From Bradyrhizobium japonicum USDA 6 (GTDB taxonomy: Bacteria; Pseudomonadota; Alphaproteobacteria; Rhizobiales; Xanthobacteraceae): a DNA stretch of 64,000 nucleotides. The notes under the pieces were generated by a model. It saw only the letters and a list, made by a program, of their open reading frames with translations, ran no database searches and had not been told where the DNA came from. The translations under genes were made by a program, and so were the position numbers. Where the stretch lies: contig NC_017249.1 of the NCBI RefSeq assembly GCF_000284375.1, forward strand, positions 3,450,001-3,514,000, read 5' to 3'. Below are positions 44,062 through 52,923 of the stretch, piece after piece (position 1 is the stretch's first letter; each line of letters opens with the position of its first letter).

Positions 44062-45750
44062 TCAACCCGTATACGTAGCGGCAACGACGATCGGGCCCAG
44101 CACCGTCAGCAACACGTTGCCGACCGCGTAGGGCACGGCGACACCAAGCACCGGCGTCTTGCTCTCGGCGACGTCGCACGCGCCTGTCACGGCGGCATCG
44201 ACCGTCATGGCGCCGGCGAGCGCGCCGCACGTCACGACCGGGTTCATGCGCAGCACGTGGTAGGCGAACAGTGTCCCGACCGTCAGCGGGATCAGCGTAA
44301 CAACCACACCCATGCCGACCAGCAGGAAGCCGTGGGCCTGGATCGCCGCCCACGCGGCAAGACCGTTGCCGAGCCCGATCGCCGCGATGAAGCCGCCAAG
44401 CCCGAGATCGCTCAGCGTCTGTTGTGCCGCCGGCGGCAGCGCGCCCATGGTCGGGTTTCGCGAGCGCAGCCAGCCGCAGACGAGCCCCGCGATGAGCGCG
44501 CCGCCACCGCCGCCAAGCGTCAAAGCTACCGCGCCGACCTTGAAGCTTGCAAGGCCGGCCAGCAGACCGGCGGCTATGCCGATGGCAAGGAAGGCAATAT
44601 CGGTCCGGTCGCTCGCGTTCAGGGAATGACCGACCTGTGTCGTCGCCCGCGCAATATTGCCGGTGCTGCCGACCAGCGTCATGACGTCGCCGATATAGAC
44701 GCGCGTGTCGGGGCCGAGCGGCACCTCTCGGCCCATCCGGGTGAGTGCACGTAGGAAGACGCCGCGCGCATTTGCACCGACGATATCGGCAATCTCCCTG
44801 ATGGAGCGGCCGTGCAGCCTGCGGTTCTCCACCAGAACCTCGGTCACGTTGCCGGGCAGGTTGCGCAGGAGTTCGCCGGCGTCGATCTCCATGCCGATGA
44901 CCGGCTCGGCGGCGACGATGGCCGCGGTCGGGCCGGTCACGACGACATCGTCCCCAGCTTCGAGGATGACGTCGCGGTGCGGCGGGACGTCGGCACCGCG
45001 GCGCACGATCCGCTCCACCACGGAGCGGCCGCCGATCTCCGCCTCGATCGCCTCGATCGTGCGGTCCGCGCCGGCCGACACGCGATAGGCGCGTGCCTGG
45101 AATTTGCGATAGGACAGATTTTCTGTTTTCGCCGGGGCGCCGCCGGCAAGCTCGGCCTCGAGCTTCGCCGCCTCGGCCTTCAGATCGATCCGCATCAGCC
45201 GCGGGGCGACGAACGGAACGAACAGCAGCGTCAGGATGTAGCCGAGCACATAGGTCACGGCATAGCCGGCCGCGATATTGGCCTCCTGCTGCTCCAGCGC
45301 CGCCTTCGACAGGCCGAGTTGCGCCAGCGCGCCCGACGCCGTGCCGATCACGGACGACTGGGTCAGCGCGCCGGCAGTCAGCCCCGCCGCTGTCCCAGTG
45401 TCGAGCTTGAACGCATAAGCGAAGACAAGCACGATGATGAGGCCGGTGGCTCCGATCACCAGCGCCAGGATAACCTGCGCCAGGGTCCGGACGCTCAGCG
45501 AAGCGAAGAATTCCGGGCCCGACCGGTAGCCGATGGTGAAGACGAAGAGGCTGAACAGGATCGCCCGGAGGATCGGTGGAAAGGTGAAGCTGCCGAGCTG
45601 TCCGATCAGGACGGCGACGATCAGCACACAGGCGGTCGTTCCGATCGAGAAGCCGCGAATCCTGATCCGGCCGAGGAGGGTGCCGATCGCAATGGCCAGC
45701 AGCAGGAAGATTTCCGGAGCGGTGGAGATGATCCACCTGACAGTGTCCAT
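44062..45750 (-). CDS. AspT-type (aspartate:alanine exchanger family) transporter, copy 1
   Basis: A 562-residue protein from ATG 45750 with GGGGGAA upstream. Five N-terminal helices (WIISTAPEIFLLLAIAIGTLLG first), a cytosolic insert with two TrkA_C-like domains (ARAYRVSAGADRTIEAIE, VILEAGDDVVVTGP; then RRLHGRSIREIADIV), and five or more C-terminal helices match the AspT/YidE family. The known member exchanges aspartate for alanine to generate proton-motive force with an aspartate decarboxylase. The substrate here is unproven. A FixK box lies 57 bases upstream, shared with the divergent DUF1275 gene. Copy 2 is at 49893. Confidence 0.87.
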   Translation of the reverse strand: MDTVRWIISTAPEIFLLLAIAIGTLLGRIRIRGFSIGTTACVLIVAVLIGQLGSFTFPPILRAILFSLFVFTIGYRSGPEFFASLSVRTLAQVILALVIGATGLIIVLVFAYAFKLDTGTAAGLTAGALTQSSVIGTASGALAQLGLSKAALEQQEANIAAGYAVTYVLGYILTLLFVPFVAPRLMRIDLKAEAAKLEAELAGGAPAKTENLSYRKFQARAYRVSAGADRTIEAIEAEIGGRSVVERIVRRGADVPPHRDVILEAGDDVVVTGPTAAIVAAEPVIGMEIDAGELLRNLPGNVTEVLVENRRLHGRSIREIADIVGANARGVFLRALTRMGREVPLGPDTRVYIGDVMTLVGSTGNIARATTQVGHSLNASDRTDIAFLAIGIAAGLLAGLASFKVGAVALTLGGGGGALIAGLVCGWLRSRNPTMGALPPAAQQTLSDLGLGGFIAAIGLGNGLAAWAAIQAHGFLLVGMGVVVTLIPLTVGTLFAYHVLRMNPVVTCGALAGAMTVDAAVTGACDVAESKTPVLGVAVPYAVGNVLLTVLGPIVVAATYTG

Positions 45751-45807
45751 GGTCGCAATTCCCCCGGCGCTTTGCGCTGGATTTGATCCGCAGAGGTCTG
45801 GATTTGC

Positions 45808-45821
45808 TTGATCCAGATCAA
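45808..45821. promoter_or_regulatory. FixK/FNR box TTGATCCAGATCAA
   Basis: A perfect consensus palindrome midway between divergent genes: 57 bases from the AspT-type start on the minus strand and 66 from the DUF1275 start on the plus strand. Both distances suit activation, so one site may serve two promoters. Confidence 0.82.
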
Positions 45822-45887
45822 CCCTCCGGAACGCACGGACGAGACCTATGGGGCGATGCAGCATCTCCGACCGTCGATACGTCCGAC

Positions 45888-46571
45888 ATGAGTTCTCTGG
45901 ACATTGCCGCCAGTTCGTCCGTCCATCGCGACGAAACGGCCGAAGTCGTGCTCCTGCTGGCGTTCACAGGAGGCTTTATCGATGCCTATACCTGGATCAT
46001 CCACGGCGTGATGGCCAACGCGCAGACGGCGAACTTGGTCCTGCTCTGGGTTCACGGGGGCGAGGGCGATTGGGGGAACGCTTTGCGTTTCGTCCCGCCG
46101 ATCCTGGCCTTTGCTGTCGGCATAATCATCGCGGCGTGGTTGCGCCGCCTCACCGGCGAGCGCGCCCCCGCGATCAGTACGCTCGTCGAGATACTGTTCC
46201 TGATCACGATCGGAATTCTGCACAACCGCTTGCCGGACCTCGCAGGTACGCTGGGCATCTCGCTCGTTGCCGCCATGCAGACAGCGGTATTTACCAAGGT
46301 CGAAGGTGCGGTCTGCAGCACGGTGATGATCACCGGGAATATGCGTCACGCCATCGAGGCTTTGTTCGCCGCGACGCTTGGCGGGTCGCGAGTCGGAGCA
46401 TTTCGCCGCTCCGGCATCCTCACGGCGCTCTGCATGGCGTTCGGCCTCGGAGCCGCCGTGGGCGCCTTCGCAACCAAGAGCATTCCCGATCTTGCGCTCG
46501 GCATTCCCGTGATTGCGCTGTTGGTCGTGCTGCTGCGCTGCGAAGTGACGCCTCGCCAAGTGTCTCCATGA
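45888..46571 (+). CDS. DUF1275 (YoaK-type) membrane protein
   Basis: About 227 residues from ATG 45888; the frame is open to 45783 but that would run through the FixK box. It has six hydrophobic helices and the DUF1275 signatures LLLAFTGGFIDAYTWI near the N-terminus and QTAVFTKVEGAVCSTVMITGN(M) near the middle. The family's function is unknown. Its stop overlaps the start of the SulP pseudogene by ATGA, so these were once a transporter pair. Confidence 0.85.
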   Translation: MSSLDIAASSSVHRDETAEVVLLLAFTGGFIDAYTWIIHGVMANAQTANLVLLWVHGGEGDWGNALRFVPPILAFAVGIIIAAWLRRLTGERAPAISTLVEILFLITIGILHNRLPDLAGTLGISLVAAMQTAVFTKVEGAVCSTVMITGNMRHAIEALFAATLGGSRVGAFRRSGILTALCMAFGLGAAVGAFATKSIPDLALGIPVIALLVVLLRCEVTPRQVSP

Positions 46572-46989
46572 GCGCGCTGTCCGAACCCGGGTGGACGCGG
46601 CTTTTTTCCGTCGTTCGGCTGGCTTCCCTCCTATCGGCGCGAGTGGCTCCCTTCCGACGCCGTCGCCGGCATCACGCTCGCCGCTTACGCCATCCCGGTC
46701 TCGCTGGCTTACGCGGTGCTTGCCGGTCTCCCGCCGCAGGTCGGTGTCTACGGCTACATGCTCGGCGGCATCGGCTACGCCCTGCTCGGGTCGTCGCGCC
46801 AGCTCGCGATCGGCCCGACCTCGGCGATCTCGCTGATGATCGCCGGCACCGTCGGCGCGCATGCGCAGCTTGCGCGACCTGCTGCGCGCCGAAGGGCTGG
46901 CGGAGAAAACCGACAGCGGCCAGTGGCTGCGGTCGCTCGACAGCGTCTTGGGTGGCGATTCAGCCAATACCGCGCAACGAACGGTCTGA
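46568..46989 (+). pseudogene. Decayed SulP-family inorganic anion transporter
   Basis: ATG 46568 starts MSALSEPGWTRLF, then a six-T run at 46602-46607 shifts the frame. Dropping one T restores a SulP N-terminus: PSFGWLPSYRREWLPSDAVAG and ITLAAYAIPVSLAYAVLAGLPP, through GYALLGSSRQLAIGPTSAIS. At about 46860 this ends abruptly and another frame supplies a SulP C-terminal tail (LRDLLRAEGLAEKTDSGQW), ending at TGA 46987-46989. Most of the transporter and STAS core, over 1 kb, is therefore deleted in addition to the frameshift. Confidence 0.8.
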
Positions 46990-47054
46990 CGCCCCTTATT
47001 GCGATGCAAGGGGGATCGTCCTGTCCGTCCGCCCGATCAGAATGCGCGCGACCG

Positions 47055-47068
47055 TTGACTTGGATCAA
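47055..47068. promoter_or_regulatory. FixK/FNR box TTGACTTGGATCAA
   Basis: A box 64 bases before the decarboxylase start codon. It lies just after the SulP remnant, giving the decarboxylase-AspT-secreted-protein operon its own oxygen-responsive promoter. Confidence 0.8.
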
Positions 47069-47132
47069 TGGAGCGACCGGCCCCGCACTCACGATCCCGC
47101 ATCACCTTTGCCTATGGGATCGGGAGGGCCGC

Positions 47133-49880
47133 ATGTCCAAAGAAGCCAAGCCCGCGCAGAAGCGCATCGATCAGTTCTTTTCCGGGCCCGGCTGCCGGGC
47201 AGACGATTGGCGTGACCTCGTTGAGGCGGCCAAGGTGTGGGCGCGCGGCGGAGATCGCGCGAAATACGATGCAGCACTTGCTGATCTTTCTGTGACGGAA
47301 GAATTTCACGGCTATCCAGGCCTGCAATTGATGGCGGCGTTGCGGGAAGCCGCCGTCGCCGGTGACGCGGCCGGCTCGCTCGCTTTGTCGACGCGGATCA
47401 CGCAGGCCCTTCAAACCAAGTCCTTCCGCCAGCATGCGGGCGACGCGAGCGACAACGATGAGGGCAACGGTGATGCCTCTGATCTGCTGGTGCCGACATC
47501 TGGTTCTGCGCGCCGTCCTTATTTCGAGACCCTGATCGTCACCGGTGTCTCATCCAACAGTTGGCCGTCACTTGCGGCCGAATGGCGCAAGCTGCGGCGG
47601 CCGGCGGATCAGTTCGTCTATGAACCGGTCTTCGTGGGGAGCCTCGAAGACGCCTTCTGTGCCACGCTTCTGAACCCCAATCTCGCGGCGGTCGTGATCA
47701 ATGAAGGTTTTGGGCTGCGCTCGCGTCATGATGCGCCCATCCTGCGCACGATGACTTCCTCGGCCCGTCTGAACGATGAAAGCGATGCGTCCGCGCTTGG
47801 GCTCGCCCATATCATCAAGCGGATCCGTCCGGAGCTCGACCTCTACCTGATGTCCAACCGCGACGTGGAGGAGATGGCCGGGAATCCCGAGGCCAACGTC
47901 GCCCGCCGTATCTTCTATTCCATCGAAGAGCTGCTCGAGCTGCATCTGTCCATCCTCGAAGGCGTGCAAGACCGCTACGACACGCCGTTCTTCGACAATC
48001 TCAAGAAATATGCACAGCGGCCGATTGGGACATTCCATGCGCTGCCGATCGCGCGCGGCAAATCCATCTTCAAGTCGGACTGGATCCGCGACATGGGCGA
48101 GTTCTACGGCCTGAACCTGTTTTTGGCCGAGAGCAGCGCGACCACCGGCGGCCTCGACAGCCTGCTGGAGCCGACTGGCAACATCAAGAAGGCGCAGGAC
48201 AAGGCGGCGCGGGCGCTTGGCGCCGACCGCGTCTTCTTCGTCACCAACGGCACCTCGACCTCGAACAAGATGGCGGTGCAGGCCCTGCTGGCACCGGGCG
48301 ATATCGCAATCGTCGACCGCAATTGTCACAAGTCGCATCATTACGGCATGGTGCTGGCGGGCGCGCAGCCGCTCTACGTCGAAGCCTTCCCGATGACGGA
48401 GTATTCGATGTACGGCGCCGTGCCGCTGAAGACGATCAAGCAGGCGCTGCTGAACGCCAAGGCCGACGGCCGGCTCGACCGCGTCAAGATGCTCGACCTC
48501 ACCAACTGCACGTTCGACGGCCACATCTACAACACCCGCCGGGTCATGGAGGAATGCCTCGCCATCAAGCCCGATCTGATCTTCCTGTGGGACGAAGCCT
48601 GGTTCGGCTTTGCGCGCTTCTCGCCGTTCTTGCGACGACGCACCGGGTTGGGCGCGGCCAACGAGATCGAGGCCTGGATGCACGACCCGAAATCGGTCGC
48701 GGCCTATGAACAGCAACAGGCCGAACTCGGCAAGAACCCTTCGAACGAAGTGCTGCTCAAGACCCGGCTCATTCCCGATCCGCGTCAGATCCGCCTGCGG
48801 GTCTACCAGACCAATTCGACGCACAAGTCGATGTCCGCGATCCGGCAGGGCTCGATGCTGTCCGTCAAGGACGTCGAATTTCACACCGTCGAGCAGCAAT
48901 TCAAGGAAGCGGTCTTCACCCACGCCTCGACCAGTCCGAACCAGCAGCTCATTGCCAGCCTCGACGTCTCGCGGCGCCAGATGGAGTTGGAGGGCTACGG
49001 TCTCGTCGCCAATGCGATCGAAGTCGCGTTCGCCATTCGCAAGGCGGTCAACAACAATCCGCTGATCTCGAAATACTTCCGCGTTCTCGGCGCCGACGCC
49101 ATGGTGCCCGCGCTCTATCGCCAGAGCGGCTTCACCGACTATCTGGCGGCCGGCGTAAACTGGGCAAATACCCTGAAGAGCCTGGACGACGACGAGTTCT
49201 GCCTCGATCCGACCCGCATGACTCTGGTGTGCGGCACGGCGGGCTTCGACGGCACCCAGTTCAAGGGGATGCTGGCGAACGAATACAGCATCCAGGTCAA
49301 CAAGACCTCGCGCAATTCAGTCCTGATCCAGTCCAACATCAACAACACCCGCAGCGACGTGGCGCATCTTGTCAGGGTTTTGGCCGAGATCGCGGGCGAG
49401 GTGGATCGCGGCCTCGCCCAAGGCGGTGCCAATGCGAAGAAGACCTTCGAGGCGCGGGTCAAGAGCCTGATGAAAGACGTGCCCGACCTGCCGAACTTCT
49501 CGCATTTCCACCCGAGCTTCCGTGGCGATGCCGGCACCAAGACCAACGAGGGCGATATCCGTAGCGGCTTCTACACGGCCTATAACGCGGCGGGGTGCGA
49601 ATTCATCCGGCTCGGTGATCCCGAGATCGACCGTCGCCTGAAGGCTGGACCTGAACTGGTTTCCGCCAGTTTCGTGATCCCGTATCCGCCGGGCTTCCCG
49701 ATCATGGTGCCGGGCCAGGTCATCACCCAGGAGACCATCGACTTCATGCGCAAGCTCGATGTGAAGGAGATCCATGGCTACGACGCCAAGGAAGGCCTGA
49801 AGCTCGTGCGCGCAGAAGCCTTGGCGAAGATCGGCAAGCCGAAGCCCGGTGCTTCGCCGAAGCTCAAGGCGGCGTCATAA
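47133..49880 (+). CDS. PLP-dependent Orn/Lys/Arg-type decarboxylase
   Basis: A 915-residue protein from ATG 47133 with GGGAGG upstream. After a ~150-residue N-terminal extension and a receiver-like wing domain, the fold-type I PLP core has the stacking His399 (RNCHKSHHYG), Asp487 (FLWDEAWFGF) contacting the pyridine N, and the Schiff-base Lys565 in NSTHKSMSAIRQG. A C-terminal domain closes with the VPYPPGFPIMVPGQ-type segment of the family. The substrate (Arg, Orn, Lys or other) cannot be told by eye. Decarboxylation consumes a cytosolic proton; together with the adjacent AspT-type exchanger, 12 bases downstream, it suggests a decarboxylation/antiport cycle under FixK control. Confidence 0.9.
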   Translation: MSKEAKPAQKRIDQFFSGPGCRADDWRDLVEAAKVWARGGDRAKYDAALADLSVTEEFHGYPGLQLMAALREAAVAGDAAGSLALSTRITQALQTKSFRQHAGDASDNDEGNGDASDLLVPTSGSARRPYFETLIVTGVSSNSWPSLAAEWRKLRRPADQFVYEPVFVGSLEDAFCATLLNPNLAAVVINEGFGLRSRHDAPILRTMTSSARLNDESDASALGLAHIIKRIRPELDLYLMSNRDVEEMAGNPEANVARRIFYSIEELLELHLSILEGVQDRYDTPFFDNLKKYAQRPIGTFHALPIARGKSIFKSDWIRDMGEFYGLNLFLAESSATTGGLDSLLEPTGNIKKAQDKAARALGADRVFFVTNGTSTSNKMAVQALLAPGDIAIVDRNCHKSHHYGMVLAGAQPLYVEAFPMTEYSMYGAVPLKTIKQALLNAKADGRLDRVKMLDLTNCTFDGHIYNTRRVMEECLAIKPDLIFLWDEAWFGFARFSPFLRRRTGLGAANEIEAWMHDPKSVAAYEQQQAELGKNPSNEVLLKTRLIPDPRQIRLRVYQTNSTHKSMSAIRQGSMLSVKDVEFHTVEQQFKEAVFTHASTSPNQQLIASLDVSRRQMELEGYGLVANAIEVAFAIRKAVNNNPLISKYFRVLGADAMVPALYRQSGFTDYLAAGVNWANTLKSLDDDEFCLDPTRMTLVCGTAGFDGTQFKGMLANEYSIQVNKTSRNSVLIQSNINNTRSDVAHLVRVLAEIAGEVDRGLAQGGANAKKTFEARVKSLMKDVPDLPNFSHFHPSFRGDAGTKTNEGDIRSGFYTAYNAAGCEFIRLGDPEIDRRLKAGPELVSASFVIPYPPGFPIMVPGQVITQETIDFMRKLDVKEIHGYDAKEGLKLVRAEALAKIGKPKPGASPKLKAAS

Positions 49881-49892
49881 GGGGGACGAACA

Positions 49893-51593
49893 ATGCAGGG
49901 GTTTTTCACGTTTCTGCAGCAGAATCCATTTCTGCTTCTGTTCTTCGTCGTCGGGCTGGCGGTATGGATCGGGCGGGCCAGCATCAAGGGCTATGGCCTC
50001 GGCATGGTGGCCGGCGCCATCGTGGTCGGCGCTGGCTTGGCGGTATGGTCATCGACTTATGGCGTAAAGCTCGAGCTCAACAATTTTGCCAAAAGCCTGT
50101 TCTACTATCTTTTCATGTACGGCGTCGGCCTGCGGGTCGGCCCGTCCTTCATCAACAGCCTGAAGGGTGACGGGATCAAGTTCGTCGTCCTGGCGGTGGT
50201 CTCGAGTGTCCTTGGCCTCGCGCTTGTCGTTCTCGGCGCAAAACTCTTCGCGCTTCCGACGGGCGCTGCGGGCGGCATGCTTGCGGGTTCGCAGACCATG
50301 TCTGCCGCGATCGGTTCGGCCGAGCAGGCGATCACGTCGGGCGTCGTCAAGCTGCCTGAGGGGATGAAGCCCGAGGAAGCGACCGGCATGATCGCGCTGT
50401 CCTACGGCATCACCTACATCTGGGGGACCGTCGGCATCATCCTGATTTGCAAATACCTGCCGCGCTGGTGGGGCATCGACGCCCAGGCCGCCGCGAAGAA
50501 GTATGAGCTGGACTTCGGCGTCAAGGACCTCGAAGGCGGCGCTCTCACCGGCTATCGGCAGTTCGGCGTGCGTGCCTACCGGCTGGAGAACCCGGCCCAG
50601 GTCGGCAAGAGCATCGAGGGCTTCCGCAAGGAGAACCCCGAATATCGCATCGCCAACGTATTGCGAGGCGGCGAGTCGGTGGGGGCCAATGCGGACCTCG
50701 TGCTTCAGAAGGGCGACATTGTCGCGCTGGGCGGCGCGACAGAGCACCTCACCGACAAGATGGGCCTGATCGGGCCCGAGGTTGCCGACGCCAAGGCACT
50801 TAGCGTTGCTCTGGATCAGGCCGATATCCTCGTCACCAACAAGGAGATGGTCGGGAGGACCTTTGAATCCTTCCGCGACCTGGCAATTGCCGGCCAGTTG
50901 CAGATCGGCAAGGTCGAGCGCGGTGGCGTGCCGCTTCCGGCCGGCCTCAAGACCGAGCTGCAGCGGATGGACATCATCTCGGTGGTCGGTCTGAAGTCGG
51001 CCGTCGACGAGCTCGGCAAGATGTGGGGCCGCATCGCGCGTTACAACACCTCGACCGATCTACTGACGCTGTCTGTCGGCATGATCCTTGGCTTCCTGAT
51101 CGGCCGGATCGAATTCCCGGCCTTCGGCGCCAAGATCGGCCTCGGCAATGCCGGTGGCTTGTTGCTGGCGGGCGTGATTGTTTCCTCGATCGTGTCTCGC
51201 TTGCGCTTCTTCGGCAGCACGCCGAACGCGGCGCGCAACGTGCTGGAGGATCTCGGCCTCGTCGTCTTTGTCGCGATCGTCGGCGTCAATGCGGGTGCCG
51301 GCCTGCTGGCCCAGCTCACCGGTGCCGTCGCCTTGAAGATCTTCCTCGTCGGCTTCATCGCCTGCACGATCCCGCCGTTCGTCGTCTGGGCGATCGGCTT
51401 CCACATATTCAAGATCAACCCGGCGGTGCTGATGGGCGGTGTTGCCGGCGCACGGTCGCATTCCGGTCCGTGCCGCGAGGCAGCGGTCGAAATCAAAAGC
51501 ACGGTGCCCTGGATCGGTTTCCCGGTCGCCTATGCCGTATCGGGCATTCTGCTCACCGTGTTCGGCTACTTCGCAATGCTTCTAGCCCAATAG
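49893..51593 (+). CDS. AspT-type (aspartate:alanine exchanger family) transporter, copy 2
   Basis: A 566-residue paralogue of the protein at 44062, with the same layout: N-terminal helices (NPFLLLFFVVGLAVWIG), the LRVGPSFINSLK and GSQTMSAAIGSAEQ segments, two TrkA_C-like cytosolic domains (~210-380), and a C-terminal helix bundle with GGVAGARSHSGPCREA, the conserved pore region. It starts 12 bases after the decarboxylase stop, so the two are coupled. It is the likely exchanger of the decarboxylase's substrate and product. Confidence 0.89.
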   Translation: MQGFFTFLQQNPFLLLFFVVGLAVWIGRASIKGYGLGMVAGAIVVGAGLAVWSSTYGVKLELNNFAKSLFYYLFMYGVGLRVGPSFINSLKGDGIKFVVLAVVSSVLGLALVVLGAKLFALPTGAAGGMLAGSQTMSAAIGSAEQAITSGVVKLPEGMKPEEATGMIALSYGITYIWGTVGIILICKYLPRWWGIDAQAAAKKYELDFGVKDLEGGALTGYRQFGVRAYRLENPAQVGKSIEGFRKENPEYRIANVLRGGESVGANADLVLQKGDIVALGGATEHLTDKMGLIGPEVADAKALSVALDQADILVTNKEMVGRTFESFRDLAIAGQLQIGKVERGGVPLPAGLKTELQRMDIISVVGLKSAVDELGKMWGRIARYNTSTDLLTLSVGMILGFLIGRIEFPAFGAKIGLGNAGGLLLAGVIVSSIVSRLRFFGSTPNAARNVLEDLGLVVFVAIVGVNAGAGLLAQLTGAVALKIFLVGFIACTIPPFVVWAIGFHIFKINPAVLMGGVAGARSHSGPCREAAVEIKSTVPWIGFPVAYAVSGILLTVFGYFAMLLAQ

Positions 51594-51626
51594 TCCGTTG
51601 CAACAACCAAAAGGGGAATGAACATC

Positions 51627-52061
51627 ATGAGGAAATTTGCCATCGGCGCCGCCTTGGTCATCTCGTTCGCCACCGCGGCCGGCTTCAGCACGCCGTCACG
51701 TGCCGAGACCGGCCAGGTCGCCGTCGTCTTCACCAAGGGCGGCTTCGTTGTCGGCGTCGGCGGCGGCGAGGGCGTTTTGGTGTTGCGGGGCAAAAAATAT
51801 CCCTTCACCGTGTCAGGCATGAGCGTTGGCTTCACGATCGGAGCTTCGACGACCAGGTTCGTCGGCCGCGCCCTCAATCTGAGGGGGCCGCAGTCGATTG
51901 AAGGCTCTTACGCGGTGGGCGGCGCCGGCGGCGCGGTCGCCGCAGGGGCCGGAGCCGTGCAGTTGCAGAACGGCAACGGCGTGATCCTTCAGCTCAGCGG
52001 ACCGAGGGTCGGCGCGGAAGTGTCGGCCGCGGTCGGCGGCGTCACGATCCGGCTGAAATAG
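51627..52061 (+). CDS. Small exported protein, paralogue of the 60397 gene
   Basis: About 144 residues from ATG 51627, which has AAGGGG ten bases upstream; ATG 51618 lies too close to that site. It has a signal peptide (FAIGAALVISFATAAGFSTPSRA). The mature part is glycine-rich and beta-patterned: VAVVFTKGGFVVGVGGG, GKKYPFTVSGMSVGFTIGAS and a late VILQLSGPRVGAE. The gene at 60397 shares this order (RNYPFKVSGLSVGITAGAT, IVLQGPKAGLE). I do not recognise the family. It is the last gene of the decarboxylase operon and ends before a strong terminator. Confidence 0.75.
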   Translation: MRKFAIGAALVISFATAAGFSTPSRAETGQVAVVFTKGGFVVGVGGGEGVLVLRGKKYPFTVSGMSVGFTIGASTTRFVGRALNLRGPQSIEGSYAVGGAGGAVAAGAGAVQLQNGNGVILQLSGPRVGAEVSAAVGGVTIRLK

Positions 52062-52082
52062 GTCCGGCAGGGCGCTCAAGCC

Positions 52083-52110
52083 AAACGGGCTGCATCATCG
52101 CAGCCCGTTT
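52083..52110. terminator. Bidirectional intrinsic terminator
   Basis: AAACGGGCTGC (52083-52093) and GCAGCCCGTTT (52100-52110) form a perfect 11-base stem with a 6-base loop, flanked by A and T tracts so that it can end transcription in both directions. It separates the convergent decarboxylase operon and the polyphosphate kinase gene. Confidence 0.85.
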
Positions 52111-52116
52111 CGCGTT

Positions 52117-52923
52117 TCAGTAGCGTTCCTCGACGAACTTCAGGCCGCGCAGGCTCGCCTGGTCGTTGTAACGTCCCTTGTGGGACCGCGGCGGCAGCTT
52201 GACCTTCTCCCGCTTGACCTCCTTGTAAGGGATCGTTCTCAGGATGTGCGAGATGACGTTGAGCCGCGCTCGCCGCTTGTCGTCGGAGCGGATCAGTCGC
52301 CACGGTGCATGCTTCGTGTCAGTCGCCTCGAACATCATGTCACGCGCGCGTGAGTAATCGTACCAGCGCCCGAACGACTCGGTGTCCATCGGGCTCAGCT
52401 TCCACTGCCGCAGCGGATCCTCGATACGCGCCTTGAAGCGGAGTTCCTGCTCCTCCATCCCGACCTCGAGCCAAAGCTTGATCAGGATGATGCCCGCGTC
52501 CACGGCGAACTTCTCGACCAGCGGACACAATTCCAGGAAGCGCCTGTGTTCGGCCGGCGAGCAGAAGCCCATGACGTACTCAACGCCGGCGCGGTTGTAC
52601 CAGCTGCGGTCGAAAATCACGATCTCACCGCCGGCCGGGAATTGCTCGATATAGCGCTGCAGGAACAGCTGGGATTTCTGCCGGTCGGAGGGCGCGGGCA
52701 GGGCGCAGACACGGAACACGCGCGGGCTCACCTTTTCGGTCAGCGCCTTGATGGTGCCACCCTTGCCGGCCGCGTCGCGCCCCTCGAAAATGATGATCAC
52801 CTTCAGCTTTTCGGCTTTCACCCATTCCTGGAGGTGACACAGCTCTACCTGGAGCTTCTCGAGCTCCTTCTCATAGTCCTTCCGCTTCATCCGCTCCGCG
52901 GGCGCGTCCTTGGCCATGCTCAA
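52117..52923 (-). CDS. ppk2: Polyphosphate kinase 2 (PPK2)
   Basis: A 268-residue one-domain PPK2. Walker A is EGRDAAGKGGTIK at 47-59, Walker B IFDRSWYNRAG at 103-113, and the lid region has RDMMFEATDTKHAPW. PPK2 uses polyphosphate to phosphorylate nucleoside di- or monophosphates, the single-domain class I form favouring ADP or GDP. It works in the cytosol and could supply ATP when respiration is limited. The start overlaps the stop of the upstream 150-residue gene by ATGA, and both may be driven from the FixK box at 53439. Confidence 0.92.
   Translation of the reverse strand: MSMAKDAPAERMKRKDYEKELEKLQVELCHLQEWVKAEKLKVIIIFEGRDAAGKGGTIKALTEKVSPRVFRVCALPAPSDRQKSQLFLQRYIEQFPAGGEIVIFDRSWYNRAGVEYVMGFCSPAEHRRFLELCPLVEKFAVDAGIILIKLWLEVGMEEQELRFKARIEDPLRQWKLSPMDTESFGRWYDYSRARDMMFEATDTKHAPWRLIRSDDKRRARLNVISHILRTIPYKEVKREKVKLPPRSHKGRYNDQASLRGLKFVEERY

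Noticed and set aside
44051..45736. Upstream extension of the hydrolase gene frame on the minus strand, giving an 857-residue product
   Set aside because: The extension encodes Arg/Gly/Asp-rich sequence with no homology and overlaps the AspT-type gene on the same strand; the real hydrolase starts at 44050 with a ribosome-binding site and signal peptide.
46716..47132. Upstream extension of the decarboxylase frame
   Set aside because: It consists of the SulP remnant and non-coding DNA fused by chance; ATG 47133 has a good ribosome-binding site and the FixK box lies before it.
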